A stretch of DNA of 64,000 bases from Streptomyces sp. NRRL WC-3742 (GCF_000720635.1 NZ_JOCF01000010.1:1-64000), one strand, 5' to 3'. Shown: positions 1 through 8,450, numbered from the stretch's first letter. Numbers and translations: made by a program. Notes: generated by a model from the sequence alone, not told the origin.

Positions 1-1166
1 GCGGTGGGGGGCTTCGGGTGGCGGGTGAGGGCCTGGTCGAGGTGGCGGCGGAGGGTGCGGCCGAGGGGCTTCTCGACCACGCGGTGGATGATCCAGGCCA
101 GGAGGAGCATCGAGGCGGTGGTGAGGGCGAGCCGGCCCCACGGGCCGAGCCAGGGGGCGTGGGCGGTGAGTTCGCCGGCCATGGGCAGGCCGAGGCTCTG
201 GTGGATCAGGTAGAAGGGGTAGGTGAGCGCACCGGCGGTCATGAGCCAGCGCCAGCGGATGCGGGCGAGGGGGCCGACGGTGGCCAGGAGCAGGAGGGCC
301 AGGAAGGCGGTCAGCGCGGCGGCGGCGACGGTCCAGGAGCAGAGCGACTGGGAGCCCCATTCCCGGGAGTGGCCGGCCAGCCGGTTGGGGAGCACGGCCA
401 TTTCGTAGCACCAGGCGAAGCCGAGGACTACCCAGAGCATGAGGTTCTGCCCGAAGCGGTACATGAGGTAGACCGCGATGCCGGCGACGAACAGGCCGGC
501 GTACTGGCTGAGGACGAGGTCGTCCAGGAACTTGCTCTTCGTCTCCGAGGTGATGAGTGCGGCGGCGAGCCAGATCACACAGAACCCCATGACCCGGTGG
601 TAGGTCGTGCCGAAGGCCAGGAGGACGGCCATGAGGAGGTAGAAGTGGGCCTCGACGGCGAGGGTCCAGGCGACGCCGTCCAGGAGGCTCGCGTGGAGGG
701 CGTCGGGGAACATCGTCAGGTTGGCCAGGACGACCCGGGGGTGGATCACCGAGGAGACGTCGTGGGTCTGCATGGGGATCAGCGCGATCCTGGCGACGAT
801 CAGGACGACGGCGGCCCAGTAGGCCGGGTAGAGCCTGGATATTCGTGAGGCGGCGAACTGTCCTGCCGTGCGTCCCCAACTGCTCATGCAGATGACGAAT
901 CCGCTGATGAGGAAGAACGCCTCGACGCCGAGCCAGCCGTACATCGACGCGTGGTGCAGCGGGTAGGCGAACTCCTTCGGGGACGGCCCCCACAGGGCGG
1001 GCGAGATCGCGCTCAGGTAGTGGAATCCCGCGACGGCGAGCGCGGCGATCAGCCGCATGCCGTCGAGGACGGCCAGCCGGGCTCCTGCCGGTGCGGGGTC
1101 GGGGTGGGCCCGCTGGCGGGTGGGCGGTGTCGCGGGCGCATGGAGCACTGGCGGGAGTCCGATCAT
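1..1166 (-). CDS. Acyltransferase family 3 membrane protein (3' end cut by window edge)
   Basis: The minus strand reads open from an ATG at 1166 to the window edge with no stop, so the C-terminus is missing. I translated it directly: an N-terminal LDGMRLIAALAVAGFHY segment, then FFLISGFVICMS, FAASRISRLYPAYWAAV and VEKPLGRTLRRHL near the end. These are hallmarks of the OafA/YrhL acyltransferase-3 family, multi-pass membrane proteins that O-acylate sugars, polysaccharides or antibiotics. About nine or ten hydrophobic segments are visible. The histidine in AGFHY fits the family's conserved catalytic region. The substrate cannot be inferred. The neighbouring glycosyltransferase is co-directional but separated by a terminator. 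Confidence 0.88.
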   Translation of the reverse strand, partial: MIGLPPVLHAPATPPTRQRAHPDPAPAGARLAVLDGMRLIAALAVAGFHYLSAISPALWGPSPKEFAYPLHHASMYGWLGVEAFFLISGFVICMSSWGRTAGQFAASRISRLYPAYWAAVVLIVARIALIPMQTHDVSSVIHPRVVLANLTMFPDALHASLLDGVAWTLAVEAHFYLLMAVLLAFGTTYHRVMGFCVIWLAAALITSETKSKFLDDLVLSQYAGLFVAGIAVYLMYRFGQNLMLWVVLGFAWCYEMAVLPNRLAGHSREWGSQSLCSWTVAAAALTAFLALLLLATVGPLARIRWRWLMTAGALTYPFYLIHQSLGLPMAGELTAHAPWLGPWGRLALTTASMLLLAWIIHRVVEKPLGRTLRRHLDQALTRHPKPPT

Positions 1167-1345
1167 GTCGACACGCCCGCTCTCGCCCGGGACCGCGGAC
1201 GAGGGTCGTGGGCGTCAGAGAACTGTGCTGCCTCTCAGCCGTCGTGCGGGCACGCCACCCGCAGGCTGATCAACCGTGCGCTTATCTTATGACAGCCAAA
1301 ATCGACGAAAGCCTGGGTGGCAGCACACCCGGCGCAGCCGAAGCG

Positions 1346-1378
1346 CGAGGGGGCCGCGGGCGATCCGCGGCCCCCTCG
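1346..1378 (-). terminator. Intrinsic terminator of the glycosyltransferase gene
   Basis: A perfect 14-bp GC-rich stem (1346-1359 with 1365-1378) has a 5-nt loop. It starts 8 bp beyond the stop codon of the upstream minus-strand glycosyltransferase. There is no clear U-tract, as is usual in streptomycetes. Confidence 0.8.
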
Positions 1379-1385
1379 GGGCAGG

Positions 1386-2504
1386 TCAGGCCCGGCCGGC
1401 GAGGGCTTCGAAGGTCGGGACGAGCGAGGCCGGGGTGGGGAGGGCGAGGTTGTCGGCCTGGACGGACTTCGCGGTGGCCCGGAGCTCGGGGTCGTTGAGG
1501 AGCCGGTCGAGGGTGGCGACGTCGACGGTGTCGGAGGTGGAGCGCAGGGCGATACCGGCGGCGGTGAGGGCCTCGGCGACGATGAAGTTGTCGGCGCCCT
1601 GGGGGAGGACGAGCTGGGGCAGGCCCTCGTTGAGGCTGGTCAGGGTGGTGCCGGCGCCGCCGTGGTGGACGACGGCGTCGGTGTGCCGGACGAGCTCGAC
1701 CAGCGGGATCCACGGCATCGGGCGGACGTTGGCGGGCAGCGTGCCGAGCGGCGAGATGTCGGCGTCGCCGACCGCGAGCAGGAACTCGGCGTCCACCTCG
1801 GCGGCGGCCTCGATCAGCCGGGTGACCCCGCCCACGCCCTCGACGCGGGCGACCACCGAGCCCAGGGTGACCAGGACTCGCCGCTTCTCGGACGGGCGCA
1901 GCACCTCGATGGGTACCACGCCGGTGCCGTTGTACGGGAGGTAGCGGGCGCGCAGCCCGTCCGGGTCGCCGCCGAACGGGCCGACGTTGATCGCCGTGGA
2001 GTCGGCAGGGCCGGCCACGCCGTGCTGCTCGTAGAGGTCGGCCTGGTGGCGGGTGAAGAGTTCGATCATCTCGCGGCCGGACGGAATGCCGTAGTTCTGC
2101 ATCACCAGCGGGATCTTGAGCTTGGCGGCCACCAGCGGGGCGGCGGTCTGGAAGGTGGCGTGCACCAGCAGGTCGGCGCCCCAGCCGGAGGCGGTGGCGA
2201 GCAGGTCGTCCACGGTGGTGCGGCCGGCGTGCACGAAGCCGGCGGCGGCCAGGTCCTTCAGCTCATCGGTGGAGAGGCTGGCGTTGCCGTAGGTCATCGG
2301 GCCCTGGCGCCACTCGATGAACAGCTCCTCCAGGGTGCGGCCGTCGCCGATCTCGACGACGGGGAAGCCGGAGGTGGTCATCGGGTCCAGCGGGCGCTGC
2401 CCGGCGAACAGGACCTCGTGCCCGGCGGCGCGCAGCGCCTGGGCGAAGGGCACCATCGGGAAGACGTGGCCGGCCGAGGCCGGGCCGGTGAAGAGTATGC
2501 GCAT
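1386..2504 (-). CDS. Macrolide-type (GT1 family) glycosyltransferase
   Basis: This 372-residue protein begins MRILFTGPASAGHVFPMVP, the glycine-rich acceptor-side loop of GT-B enzymes. It carries HHGGAGTTLTSL near residues 280-291 and LPQGADNFIVAEAL after it, which is the nucleotide-sugar signature of the antibiotic/macrolide GT1 family (EryCIII/UGT type). Such enzymes move a sugar from an NDP-sugar to a small hydrophobic acceptor. A strong GGGAGGAG ribosome binding site precedes the ATG. No deoxysugar biosynthesis genes or polyketide genes are nearby, so acceptor and donor are unknown; detoxification or decoration of a metabolite is possible. Confidence 0.9.
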   Translation of the reverse strand: MRILFTGPASAGHVFPMVPFAQALRAAGHEVLFAGQRPLDPMTTSGFPVVEIGDGRTLEELFIEWRQGPMTYGNASLSTDELKDLAAAGFVHAGRTTVDDLLATASGWGADLLVHATFQTAAPLVAAKLKIPLVMQNYGIPSGREMIELFTRHQADLYEQHGVAGPADSTAINVGPFGGDPDGLRARYLPYNGTGVVPIEVLRPSEKRRVLVTLGSVVARVEGVGGVTRLIEAAAEVDAEFLLAVGDADISPLGTLPANVRPMPWIPLVELVRHTDAVVHHGGAGTTLTSLNEGLPQLVLPQGADNFIVAEALTAAGIALRSTSDTVDVATLDRLLNDPELRATAKSVQADNLALPTPASLVPTFEALAGRA

Positions 2505-2793
2505 GGTCGTCTCCTCCCGCGCCGGGTCGGGGCGCGGCGTCTGGGGTGTCTGTATCTGATGCGTGCATCGAATGGGTAACAGGGCAGTCTCACCCCGCTA
2601 AATGACGTTCCGTCAATTCGCAATCGATCACAATGGTCGTTAATCGGCCGTTCTGTGGCGGGACTTGTCATTCGGGTGAGAGTGTGCTCAAAAGGGTGGG
2701 TGGCGGCGGTGGAACTGCCCGTCTGCGGCCGCCGTCCAAGCAGTGACGGAATCCCTGCCCGGGTTGAACGCCGGGAGGAGTGCGGAGGGACCA

Positions 2794-3339
2794 GTGCAGT
2801 CAGGCGGCGCCGAGCTCAACCTCGGTTTCCAGGGCGGTCGTTGTGGAGGTACGTCCTACGGGGGAGCGCCGGGCCGCCCCGGCCGGCCCCCGGTCGGGAG
2901 GCTGGGCGCCGCGGAGCGCTGCGAGGCGCTGCTCCAGGAGACGCTGGACGCCGTCGAGCCGCCGCTCGCCTGGCGGGCGGGGGTGCCCGCGGCGGGGGTG
3001 CGGCTGCCGCGGCCGGGGCGGGAGTCGGAGCCCTGCTGGTACGTGGGCCGGGGGCGGGACGTGCTGACGGTGGTGTCGCTGCCGCGGCGGGCGGAACTGG
3101 CGGGGGCGGTGGAGCGGCACTGGCGCCGGCGCGGCTGGACGATCACCGGGCTGGGAGACGGGCCCGCCCGTCCGGGAGTCGCCGCGGCGACCGGGGACGG
3201 CTACCGACTGGCGCTCCGCTTCGGCGAGTTGGGCGAGGTGCGGCTGCTGGCCGGTTCCTCGGACGCGGCCTGTTCCGGGCACGGGCCCGTGGCGCTGCCC
3301 GAGGTGTGCTGCCCGTACTGGAGCGCCTCGGGATGGTGA
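2794..3339 (+). CDS. Hypothetical protein, about 181 residues
   Basis: The reading frame is open from a GTG at 2743, but the GTG at 2794 is preceded by a much better ribosome binding site (GGAGGGA), so I start there. The product has no family I recognise with confidence. A central region of alternating charged and aromatic residues (LLQETLDAVEPPLAW, CWYVGRGRDVLTVVSLP, HWRRRGWTITGLG) and a final LRFGELGEVRLLAGSS look like a compact alpha/beta fold. It has a short glycine-rich N-terminus without a convincing signal peptide. Codon usage matches the neighbours and a terminator follows. It stands alone between genes of opposite strand. Confidence 0.65.
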   Translation: MQSGGAELNLGFQGGRCGGTSYGGAPGRPGRPPVGRLGAAERCEALLQETLDAVEPPLAWRAGVPAAGVRLPRPGRESEPCWYVGRGRDVLTVVSLPRRAELAGAVERHWRRRGWTITGLGDGPARPGVAAATGDGYRLALRFGELGEVRLLAGSSDAACSGHGPVALPEVCCPYWSASGW

Positions 3340-3375
3340 CGCTCGAGGCGACATCCGAGGGCTGAGACCGGGGGA

Positions 3376-3411
3376 GGCGCGGGACGAGTCCCCCCGGACC
3401 CGTCCCGCGCC
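3376..3411 (+). terminator. Terminator-like hairpin after the hypothetical gene
   Basis: An 11-bp perfect stem (GGCGCGGGACG at 3376-3386 with its complement at 3401-3411) and a 14-nt loop lie 37 bp after the stop at 3339. Confidence 0.6.
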
Positions 3412-3550
3412 GCCACGTCGCGCGGCTTCGGCACTGCCGCTCCCCCCGACTCCCCGGCAGCTCCCGCCGGCCCCCCTGACCGCGCTCTCCGGCGAGAGCG
3501 ACCGCACAGGCCCCCGGCGAGCCCCTACCCCCCGAGGCGTCGTTGGATTC

Positions 3551-3581
3551 ACGGTAACAAACCGCATGGTTGGTTTGTCAA
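3551..3581 (-). promoter_or_regulatory. TetR-like operator inside a minus-strand promoter
   Basis: Read on the minus strand, TTGACA (3581-3576) and TACCGT (3556-3551) are separated by 19 bp. The spacer carries the inverted repeat ACAAACC / GGTTTGT (3557-3563 and 3572-3578), a shape typical of operators of TetR-family repressors in streptomycetes. No gene follows it in the minus direction. Confidence 0.45.
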
Positions 3582-3809
3582 TAGCGATATCCACGAAACT
3601 TCCACAACCGCGCGGGCAGCTCCGGGAGCCGCGAAGGGCGCCGGGCCAGCGGGCAAACCCCGGCGCGGCCGTACGGCGTCAATCGGGCGGGCTCGACCGG
3701 CCGAGTGCGGCGCGTACGGAATCCGACACTCCGAGCATCATGTCAGCACGCACCGACACCGCGCGAGCACGGATGGGAACGGCGGGGAACGGCTGGGAAG
3801 GGCGGGAAA

Positions 3810-3847
3810 CGGCGAGGAACAGCGGGAACGGCGAGGAACAGCGGGAA
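3810..3847. repeat. Perfect 19-bp tandem duplication
   Basis: CGGCGAGGAACAGCGGGAA occurs at 3810-3828 and again at 3829-3847. Degenerate copies of its GGGAACGGC core lie just upstream from 3777. It sits just past the 3' end of the SenR-like gene and has no evident role. Confidence 0.8.
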
Positions 3848-3868
3848 GCGGAACGGGAGCGGCAGACG

Positions 3869-4507
3869 TCAGCGCAGCAGCCGGCGCTCCTTGGCCACCG
3901 CCACTGCCCCCGCCCGGGTGTCCACGCCCAACTTGTCGTAGATCCGCCCCAGGTGCGTCTTCACCGTCGCCTCGCTGATGAACAGCGCCCGCGCGATCTC
4001 CCGGTTGCCGAGCCCCTGGGCGAGCTGTTCGAGGATGTCCTGCTCCCGCTCGGTGAGCTGCGGAGCGGGCGCCCGCATCTGCGCCATCACCCGGGAGGCG
4101 ACCGGCGGCGAGAGGACCGTACGTCCCTGCGCGGCGGCGTGGACGGCGGCGAACAGTTCCTCCGGCCGCTCCGCCTTGAGCAGGTAGCCGGTGGCGCCGG
4201 CGGCGATCGCCCGGCTGATGTCGGCGTCGGTGTCGTACGTGGTGAGCACCAGCACGTGCGGCCCGCCCGGAGCGGCGGTGATCCGCCGGGTGGCCTCGAC
4301 GCCGTCGATGCCGTCGCCGAGCTGGAGGTCCATCAGTACGACCTGCGGCTTCAGCCTGGCGGCCAGCGCGACGGCCTCCTCCCCGGTGCTGGCCTCGCCG
4401 ACCACCGTGATGTCGCCCGCGCTGGCGAGCAGGGCGAGCAGCCCGGCGCGGACCACCGCGTGGTCGTCGCAGACCAACAGCCGTACGGGGGAAGGGACGC
4501 CGTTCAT
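3869..4507 (-). CDS. senR: NarL/LuxR-type response regulator, SenR-like
   Basis: This 212-residue response regulator has a receiver domain (residues about 9-125) with the acidic pair DD at 14-15, phospho-acceptor D60 in VVLMDLQLG and the lysine in YLLKAE. A LuxR HTH follows at about 150-200 (LTEREQDILEQLAQGL, EATVKTHLGRIYDKLGV). Its ATG overlaps the stop of the sensor kinase by 4 nt (ATGA), implying translational coupling. With the kinase and the divergent HbpS-like gene it matches the SenS/SenR/HbpS redox and heme stress system of Streptomyces, in which SenR activates hbpS and catalase-peroxidase genes. The senR assignment rests on this context; the domain calls are directly visible. Confidence 0.88.
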   Translation of the reverse strand: MNGVPSPVRLLVCDDHAVVRAGLLALLASAGDITVVGEASTGEEAVALAARLKPQVVLMDLQLGDGIDGVEATRRITAAPGGPHVLVLTTYDTDADISRAIAAGATGYLLKAERPEELFAAVHAAAQGRTVLSPPVASRVMAQMRAPAPQLTEREQDILEQLAQGLGNREIARALFISEATVKTHLGRIYDKLGVDTRAGAVAVAKERRLLR

Positions 4508-5790
4508 CGTTGCTCCGATCGCTGCTCCGTGCGCTGCTCCGTGCGCTGCCCCAGCGGGATGGCGGCGGAGACGACGGTGCCTTCGCCGGGGGCGCTCTCC
4601 ACCGTCAGCGTGCCACCGAGCTGCCGCAGCCGGGCGCGCATCGCCGGGAGCCCGTACCCGCGACCGCCGCCGGAGCTGCCCGCCGCCGGGTCGAAGCCCT
4701 GCCCGTCGTCGGCGACGTCCAGCACGGCCTGGTCGCCGAGGAAGGACAGCGTGATCGCGGCGGCCGAGGCCCCGGCGTGCTCCCGGACGTTGGCCAGCGC
4801 GCCCTGGGCGATCCGCAGCAGCGCCGCCTGCGCGGCCGTGGGCAGCGGGACGGGCGCGCCGTCCAGGTGGAACCGGACGGGCAGGCCGCTTTCGGCCGAC
4901 TCCCGCCCGGCCAGCGCCCGCAGCGCCTGCTCCAGGCCCCGGCCCTGCGCCAGTTCGGCCGGGGCGAGGTCGTGGACGAAGCGGCGTGCCTCGGCGAGGT
5001 TGCGGGCGGCCACCTCGGCGGCGGTGCGGACGTGGGTGCGGGCGGTCGCCGGATCGGTGTCCCAGGTGCGCTCGGCGGCCTGCAGCAGCATCTGCTGGCT
5101 GGAGAGGCCCTGCGCCAGGGTGTCGTGGATCTCCATCGCCAGGCGCCCACGCTCGGCCAGGGTGCCCTCCCGCCGCTCGGTGGCGGCGAGTTCGCGACGG
5201 GTGCGGACCAGGTCGGCGATCAGCGCCCGCTGCCGGGCGGCCTGCCGGGCCATGAACAGGAAGACGCCGGTGGCGAGCGCGGCCACGGCGGGCGGCAGCA
5301 GGACGAGCGTGGCGTCCGCGCCGCCGGGCAGCCGGATCTGGGCGACCACCACCAGCACCGTCAGGGCGGCGACCAGCGGGATCGCCGCCTTCCCGGGGAG
5401 GGCGCGCAGCGCGCTGTAGATCAGTGGGACGGCGCACCACGCGAAGCTCGGCGCGAGCAGGACCAGGACCACCCAGAGCGCCACCACCACCGCCAGCGGC
5501 CAGAGGCGGCGGCGGCCCGGTGCGGGCGGGTGGCGGTGGGCGAGCCAGGAGCCGGTGGGCTGGACGACGGCCAGGGCGGCGCTCAGCCCGATCACCCAGG
5601 GGACGAGGGGGCTGTCGGCGTGGTGGGTGAGGTAGCGGGTGAGCGCGGCGGCGAGCAGGAGGAGGAAGGCGGAGTCCAGCATTACCGCCAGCCGCCCGGC
5701 GTCCGGGTCCCCGAGCGCGCGGGGCCCGCTGGCGTCTCCTCCGGCAGCGTCTTCTCCGGAGGTGTGCTCGGCGGGCTCGGGCTGCGGCAC
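4504..5790 (-). CDS. senS: Membrane histidine kinase of the HisKA_3 class, SenS-like
   Basis: This 428-residue sensor kinase starts at a GTG with an upstream GGAGA. Residues about 33-180 hold five or six hydrophobic helices, followed by a coiled linker. The phospho-accepting H222 lies in LAMEIHDTLAQGL, and an HATPase domain follows (ALANVREHAG, DDGQGFDP, GYGLPAMRARL). SenS of S. reticuli is also a five-helix HisKA_3 kinase that senses redox stress through the secreted HbpS. The C-terminus ends in a repeated QRTEQRTEQRSEQR tail encoded by a short tandem repeat at 4510-4545. It is divergent from hbpS and forms one operon with the response regulator. Confidence 0.88.
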   Translation of the reverse strand: MPQPEPAEHTSGEDAAGGDASGPRALGDPDAGRLAVMLDSAFLLLLAAALTRYLTHHADSPLVPWVIGLSAALAVVQPTGSWLAHRHPPAPGRRRLWPLAVVVALWVVLVLLAPSFAWCAVPLIYSALRALPGKAAIPLVAALTVLVVVAQIRLPGGADATLVLLPPAVAALATGVFLFMARQAARQRALIADLVRTRRELAATERREGTLAERGRLAMEIHDTLAQGLSSQQMLLQAAERTWDTDPATARTHVRTAAEVAARNLAEARRFVHDLAPAELAQGRGLEQALRALAGRESAESGLPVRFHLDGAPVPLPTAAQAALLRIAQGALANVREHAGASAAAITLSFLGDQAVLDVADDGQGFDPAAGSSGGGRGYGLPAMRARLRQLGGTLTVESAPGEGTVVSAAIPLGQRTEQRTEQRSEQR

Positions 5791-5900
5791 GGGGTCTCCA
5801 GGACGAACGGCGGGCGCTCGGCGCCCTGACCAGCGCCGATCCCTCGATGGTGACCCGAACGGCCCGGGCGCGCATCAGCCGATCGGTTGACGGGTCCGTC

Positions 5901-5921
5901 GACCGTCCCGCTCGGACGGTC
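5901..5921. promoter_or_regulatory. Palindrome between senS and hbpS, candidate SenR site
   Basis: GACCGTCC (5901-5908) and GGACGGTC (5914-5921) form a perfect 8-5-8 inverted repeat midway in the 265-bp divergent region. Related CCGTCGA/GTCGAC sequences surround it. The position suits a shared operator for both divergent transcripts. Confidence 0.45.
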
Positions 5922-6055
5922 GCGCCGGACCGTCGATGCCCGGAGCCCGTACCCGGCCGGAGGATCGAAGCAGAGCCGGGCGGTCCCCCCCGCCGCCCGG
6001 CCCGGACCCCCTCCCCTCCACCCGTCGACCGCGCAGATCCGCCGAGGAGCACCCC

Positions 6056-6628
6056 GTGAAGAACACCCTGAAGAACACCTCCGTCCGCACTCGCGTGCTG
6101 ACCGGTACCGTCGCCGCCGCCGCGCTCGCCGCCGCCACCGTGGGCGCCGTCTCGGCCAGCGCCGAGACCTCCGAGACCCCGGCCGCGCCCGCCGCCGTCA
6201 AGATCGACGTCCAGAACAAGAACCTGGCCCAGTCCACCGGGCTGAACCTCGACGCCGCCACCCGCGCCGCCCAGGCCACCCTGGACGCCGCGACCAAGGC
6301 CGGCCAGCACGTGTCCGTCGCCGTCGTCGACCGGGACGGCGTCGTCCGCGTCCTGCTGAAGGGCGACGGCGCCGGCCCGCAGGCCACCGAGTCGGCCCAG
6401 CGCAAGGCGTTCACCGCCGTCTCCTGGAACGCCCCGACCTCGGAGCTGGCCAAGCGCCTGGCCCAGGCCCCGAACCTGAAGGACATCCCGGGCACCCTGT
6501 TCCTGGCCGGCGGCGCCCCGGTGCAGTCGAAGGGCGCCCCGGTCGCGGGCATCGGTGTCGCGGGCGCCCCGAGCGGCGACCTGGACGAGCAGTTCGCCCA
6601 GGCCGGTGTCGCGGCGCTCGGCAAGTAG
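6056..6628 (+). CDS. hbpS: Secreted heme-binding protein of the HbpS/GlcG family
   Basis: I start at the GTG at 6056, preceded by GAGGAGC; the frame is open further upstream but reads as low-complexity arginine and proline. The 190-residue product has a lysine-rich N-terminus, an alanine-rich signal sequence ending near ASA (about residue 39) and a GlcG/HbpS domain (residues about 50-188: ATRAAQATLDAATKAG, VAVVDRDGVVRVLLKGDGAG, GAPVAGIGVAGAPSGDLDEQ). HbpS octamers bind heme and iron outside the cell and modulate SenS. The divergent senS/senR pair supports that role here. It could alternatively be a generic GlcG-family protein. Confidence 0.85.
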   Translation: MKNTLKNTSVRTRVLTGTVAAAALAAATVGAVSASAETSETPAAPAAVKIDVQNKNLAQSTGLNLDAATRAAQATLDAATKAGQHVSVAVVDRDGVVRVLLKGDGAGPQATESAQRKAFTAVSWNAPTSELAKRLAQAPNLKDIPGTLFLAGGAPVQSKGAPVAGIGVAGAPSGDLDEQFAQAGVAALGK

Positions 6629-6831
6629 GCGCTGGGCCGGCAGGTAGGCGCTGGGCACGTAGGCCCTGCGGCCCCGGAGGCCCGTACCGCGCACGCGGAA
6701 CGGGCCTCCGGGCTGCCGTCCGTCGAGCCCTCCACTCGTTCGGGTGAACGCCGGGAGGGTCGCCGCAGAACAGCGGGTGACCCTTCGAAAAGCCGGTGTC
6801 GTTGTCAGTGCCGCGTGGCAGGCTTCCCGGT

Positions 6832-7260
6832 ATGACGGCGTGGACCCTCAACGACATCGAACGCGCGATCCGCTCCTCCTGGGACGTCGACACCTGTGCG
6901 CCCGAGGATCTGGCCCACTGGCGTCCCGACAACCCCGCCCGCGGCCAGTGCGGAGTGACGGCGATGGTGCTGCACGACCTGCTCGGCGGCGAGCTGATGA
7001 TGGGCGAGGTGCACGTCGGCGGGGTCCGCACCGACCTCCACTGGTGGAACCGGTTCGCCACCGGCGTCGAGATCGACCTCACCCGCGAGCAGTTCGGGCC
7101 GGACGAGCACGTCAGCCCGGGCCGCCCGGTCGCCCGCCCGGCGCGCCCGGGCCGGCTCCAGGCCCAGTACGAGCTGCTGCGCCACCGCGTCGTCACCCAG
7201 CTGGAGCACGGCGCCGCCGCCTCGGACCGCACCTGGCCGCCCGCCCGCGCCGTCGCCTGA
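6832..7260 (+). CDS. YunG-like protein
   Basis: This 142-residue soluble protein starts at an ATG at 6832; an ATG at 6796 is in frame but adds a poorly conserved leader. The segment from AIRSSWDVDTC through WRPDNPARGQCGVTAMVL, then LHWWNRFATGVEIDLTREQF, is the pattern of the small YunG family. This includes a conserved cysteine in GQCGVT and a histidine in LHWWN that resemble a papain-like Cys/His arrangement. No function is established. The C-terminus is a proline-rich tail. It has no operon partner, and the following gene begins 143 bp later. Confidence 0.7.
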   Translation: MTAWTLNDIERAIRSSWDVDTCAPEDLAHWRPDNPARGQCGVTAMVLHDLLGGELMMGEVHVGGVRTDLHWWNRFATGVEIDLTREQFGPDEHVSPGRPVARPARPGRLQAQYELLRHRVVTQLEHGAAASDRTWPPARAVA

Positions 7261-7403
7261 GCCCTGAACCTGACTCCTGAGCCTGGCCCCTACCCTTACC
7301 CCTTACCCCTGGCCCTGATCCTGATCCCTGAGACCGAGCCGCCCCGGCACGTCCGTCTGACGTACAGTCGGCCGCGGACCATCCGTGGGCGAAGGGGTGT
7401 GCG

Positions 7404-8288
7404 ATGACCAGGCAGTTGATCGGCTTCGTGGGGCTGGGCGCGATGGGCCGGGGCATGGCCGGCAGTCTGCTGCGGGCCGGTCACGCCGTACGGGTGTGGA
7501 ACCGCTCGCCCGAACCGGTGGCCGCCCTGGTGGCCGAGGGCGCCGAGGCCGCCGGCACGCTCGCCGAGGTGTTCGCCGCCGACATCGTGGTCTCGATGCT
7601 CGCCGACGACACGGCCTTCGAGCGCCTGCTGCTGGACTCCGGGCTGCTGGCCGGCGCCGAGGCCACCCTGCACGTCAACATGGCCACCGTCTCGCTCGCC
7701 CTCGCCGAGCGGGCCGAGGCCCTGCACGCCGAGCACGGCGTCGGCTACGTCGCCGCGCCCGTCCTCGGACGGCCCCCGGTCGCCGCCGCCGGGCAGCTCA
7801 ACATCCTGGCCGCCGGTGAGCCCGCCCTGCTGGAGCGCGCCGAGCCGCTGTTCGCCGCGATGGGGCAGCGCACCTGGCACTTCGGCGACCGGCCGAGCCA
7901 GGCCAACACCACCAAGATCAGCGTCAACTTCCTGCTGGCCTGCGCGATCGAGTCCATGGCCGAGGCGTGTGCCCTCGCCGAGGCCAACGGGGTGCGGCCC
8001 ACCGACCTGGTCGAGCTGCTCACCGGCACCCTCTTCCCCGGGCCGATCTACGGCGGGTACGGCGCGATGGTCGCCGAACGCCGCTACGAGCCGGCCGGGT
8101 TCCGGCTGCCGCTCGGGCTCAAGGACGTGGGCCTCGCCCTCGACGCCGGCGCCGCCTCGACCGTCCCGCTCCCGTTCGGCAGCGTCCTGCGCGACGCCTT
8201 CCTGGACGCGCTCGCGCACGGCGACGGGGACAAGGACTGGGCGGCCGTCGCCGAGGTCGCCCGCCGCCGCGCGGGGCTGCCCGCCTGA
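7404..8288 (+). CDS. NAD(P)-dependent beta-hydroxyacid dehydrogenase family oxidoreductase
   Basis: This 294-residue enzyme has an N-terminal Rossmann domain with GFVGLGAMGRGMA (residues about 7-19) and the NADP-type follow-up RVWNRSP. The catalytic lysine of the 6-phosphogluconate-dehydrogenase-like superfamily is K171 in NTTKISVNFLL, with N175 after it. An all-alpha C-terminal domain completes the family architecture. The substrate-loop motif usually DAPVSGG is here YVAAPVLGRPP, as in imine-reductase-like and glyoxylate-reductase-like members. A 2-hydroxyacid or an imine is therefore possible. The start has an AAGGGGTGTGCG leader. The flavoprotein gene downstream may be functionally linked but is separated by a repeat array. 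Confidence 0.9.
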   Translation: MTRQLIGFVGLGAMGRGMAGSLLRAGHAVRVWNRSPEPVAALVAEGAEAAGTLAEVFAADIVVSMLADDTAFERLLLDSGLLAGAEATLHVNMATVSLALAERAEALHAEHGVGYVAAPVLGRPPVAAAGQLNILAAGEPALLERAEPLFAAMGQRTWHFGDRPSQANTTKISVNFLLACAIESMAEACALAEANGVRPTDLVELLTGTLFPGPIYGGYGAMVAERRYEPAGFRLPLGLKDVGLALDAGAASTVPLPFGSVLRDAFLDALAHGDGDKDWAAVAEVARRRAGLPA

Positions 8289-8353
8289 CGCGGGCCGACA
8301 CACGCCGGAAACAGCCGGAATAAGCGGCGCGCGACGGCTGCTCGCACCTCCGA

Positions 8354-8437
8354 CCGTCCGATGAGGACAGTTCCACGAGAACCGTCCGGTGAGGACCGTC
8401 CGACGAGAACGGTCCCACCAGGACCGTTCCACGAGAC
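8354..8437. repeat. Six tandem copies of a 14-bp repeat upstream of an oxidoreductase gene
   Basis: Six consecutive 14-mers run from 8354 to 8437 (units start at 8354, 8368, 8382, 8396, 8410 and 8424). The rough consensus is CCGTCCCACGAGRA, with two to four changes per unit. The array ends exactly before the ribosome binding site CGGGGGAG of the next gene, so it lies in the leader or promoter of that gene. Confidence 0.85.
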
Positions 8438-8450
8438 CGGGGGAGTACCG

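Larger units (their letters stand above)
3412..3868. other. Gene-free stretch with an isolated promoter/operator and tandem repeat
   Basis: No reading frame here has convincing protein character on either strand. The stretch holds a low-GC island around 3545-3600 with a palindrome and promoter-like hexamers, and a 19-bp tandem repeat at 3810-3847. Both are listed separately. The 3' end borders the stop of the SenR-like gene. Confidence 0.6.

Noticed and set aside
3869..6694. A 941-codon minus-strand fusion of the response regulator with upstream sequence
   Set aside because: The kinase lies in another frame with full motifs and the regulator ATG overlaps its stop; the upstream part is shadow sequence.
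8354..8437. A short CRISPR array
   Set aside because: Units are 14 bp and directly adjacent without unique spacers; no cas genes are near.
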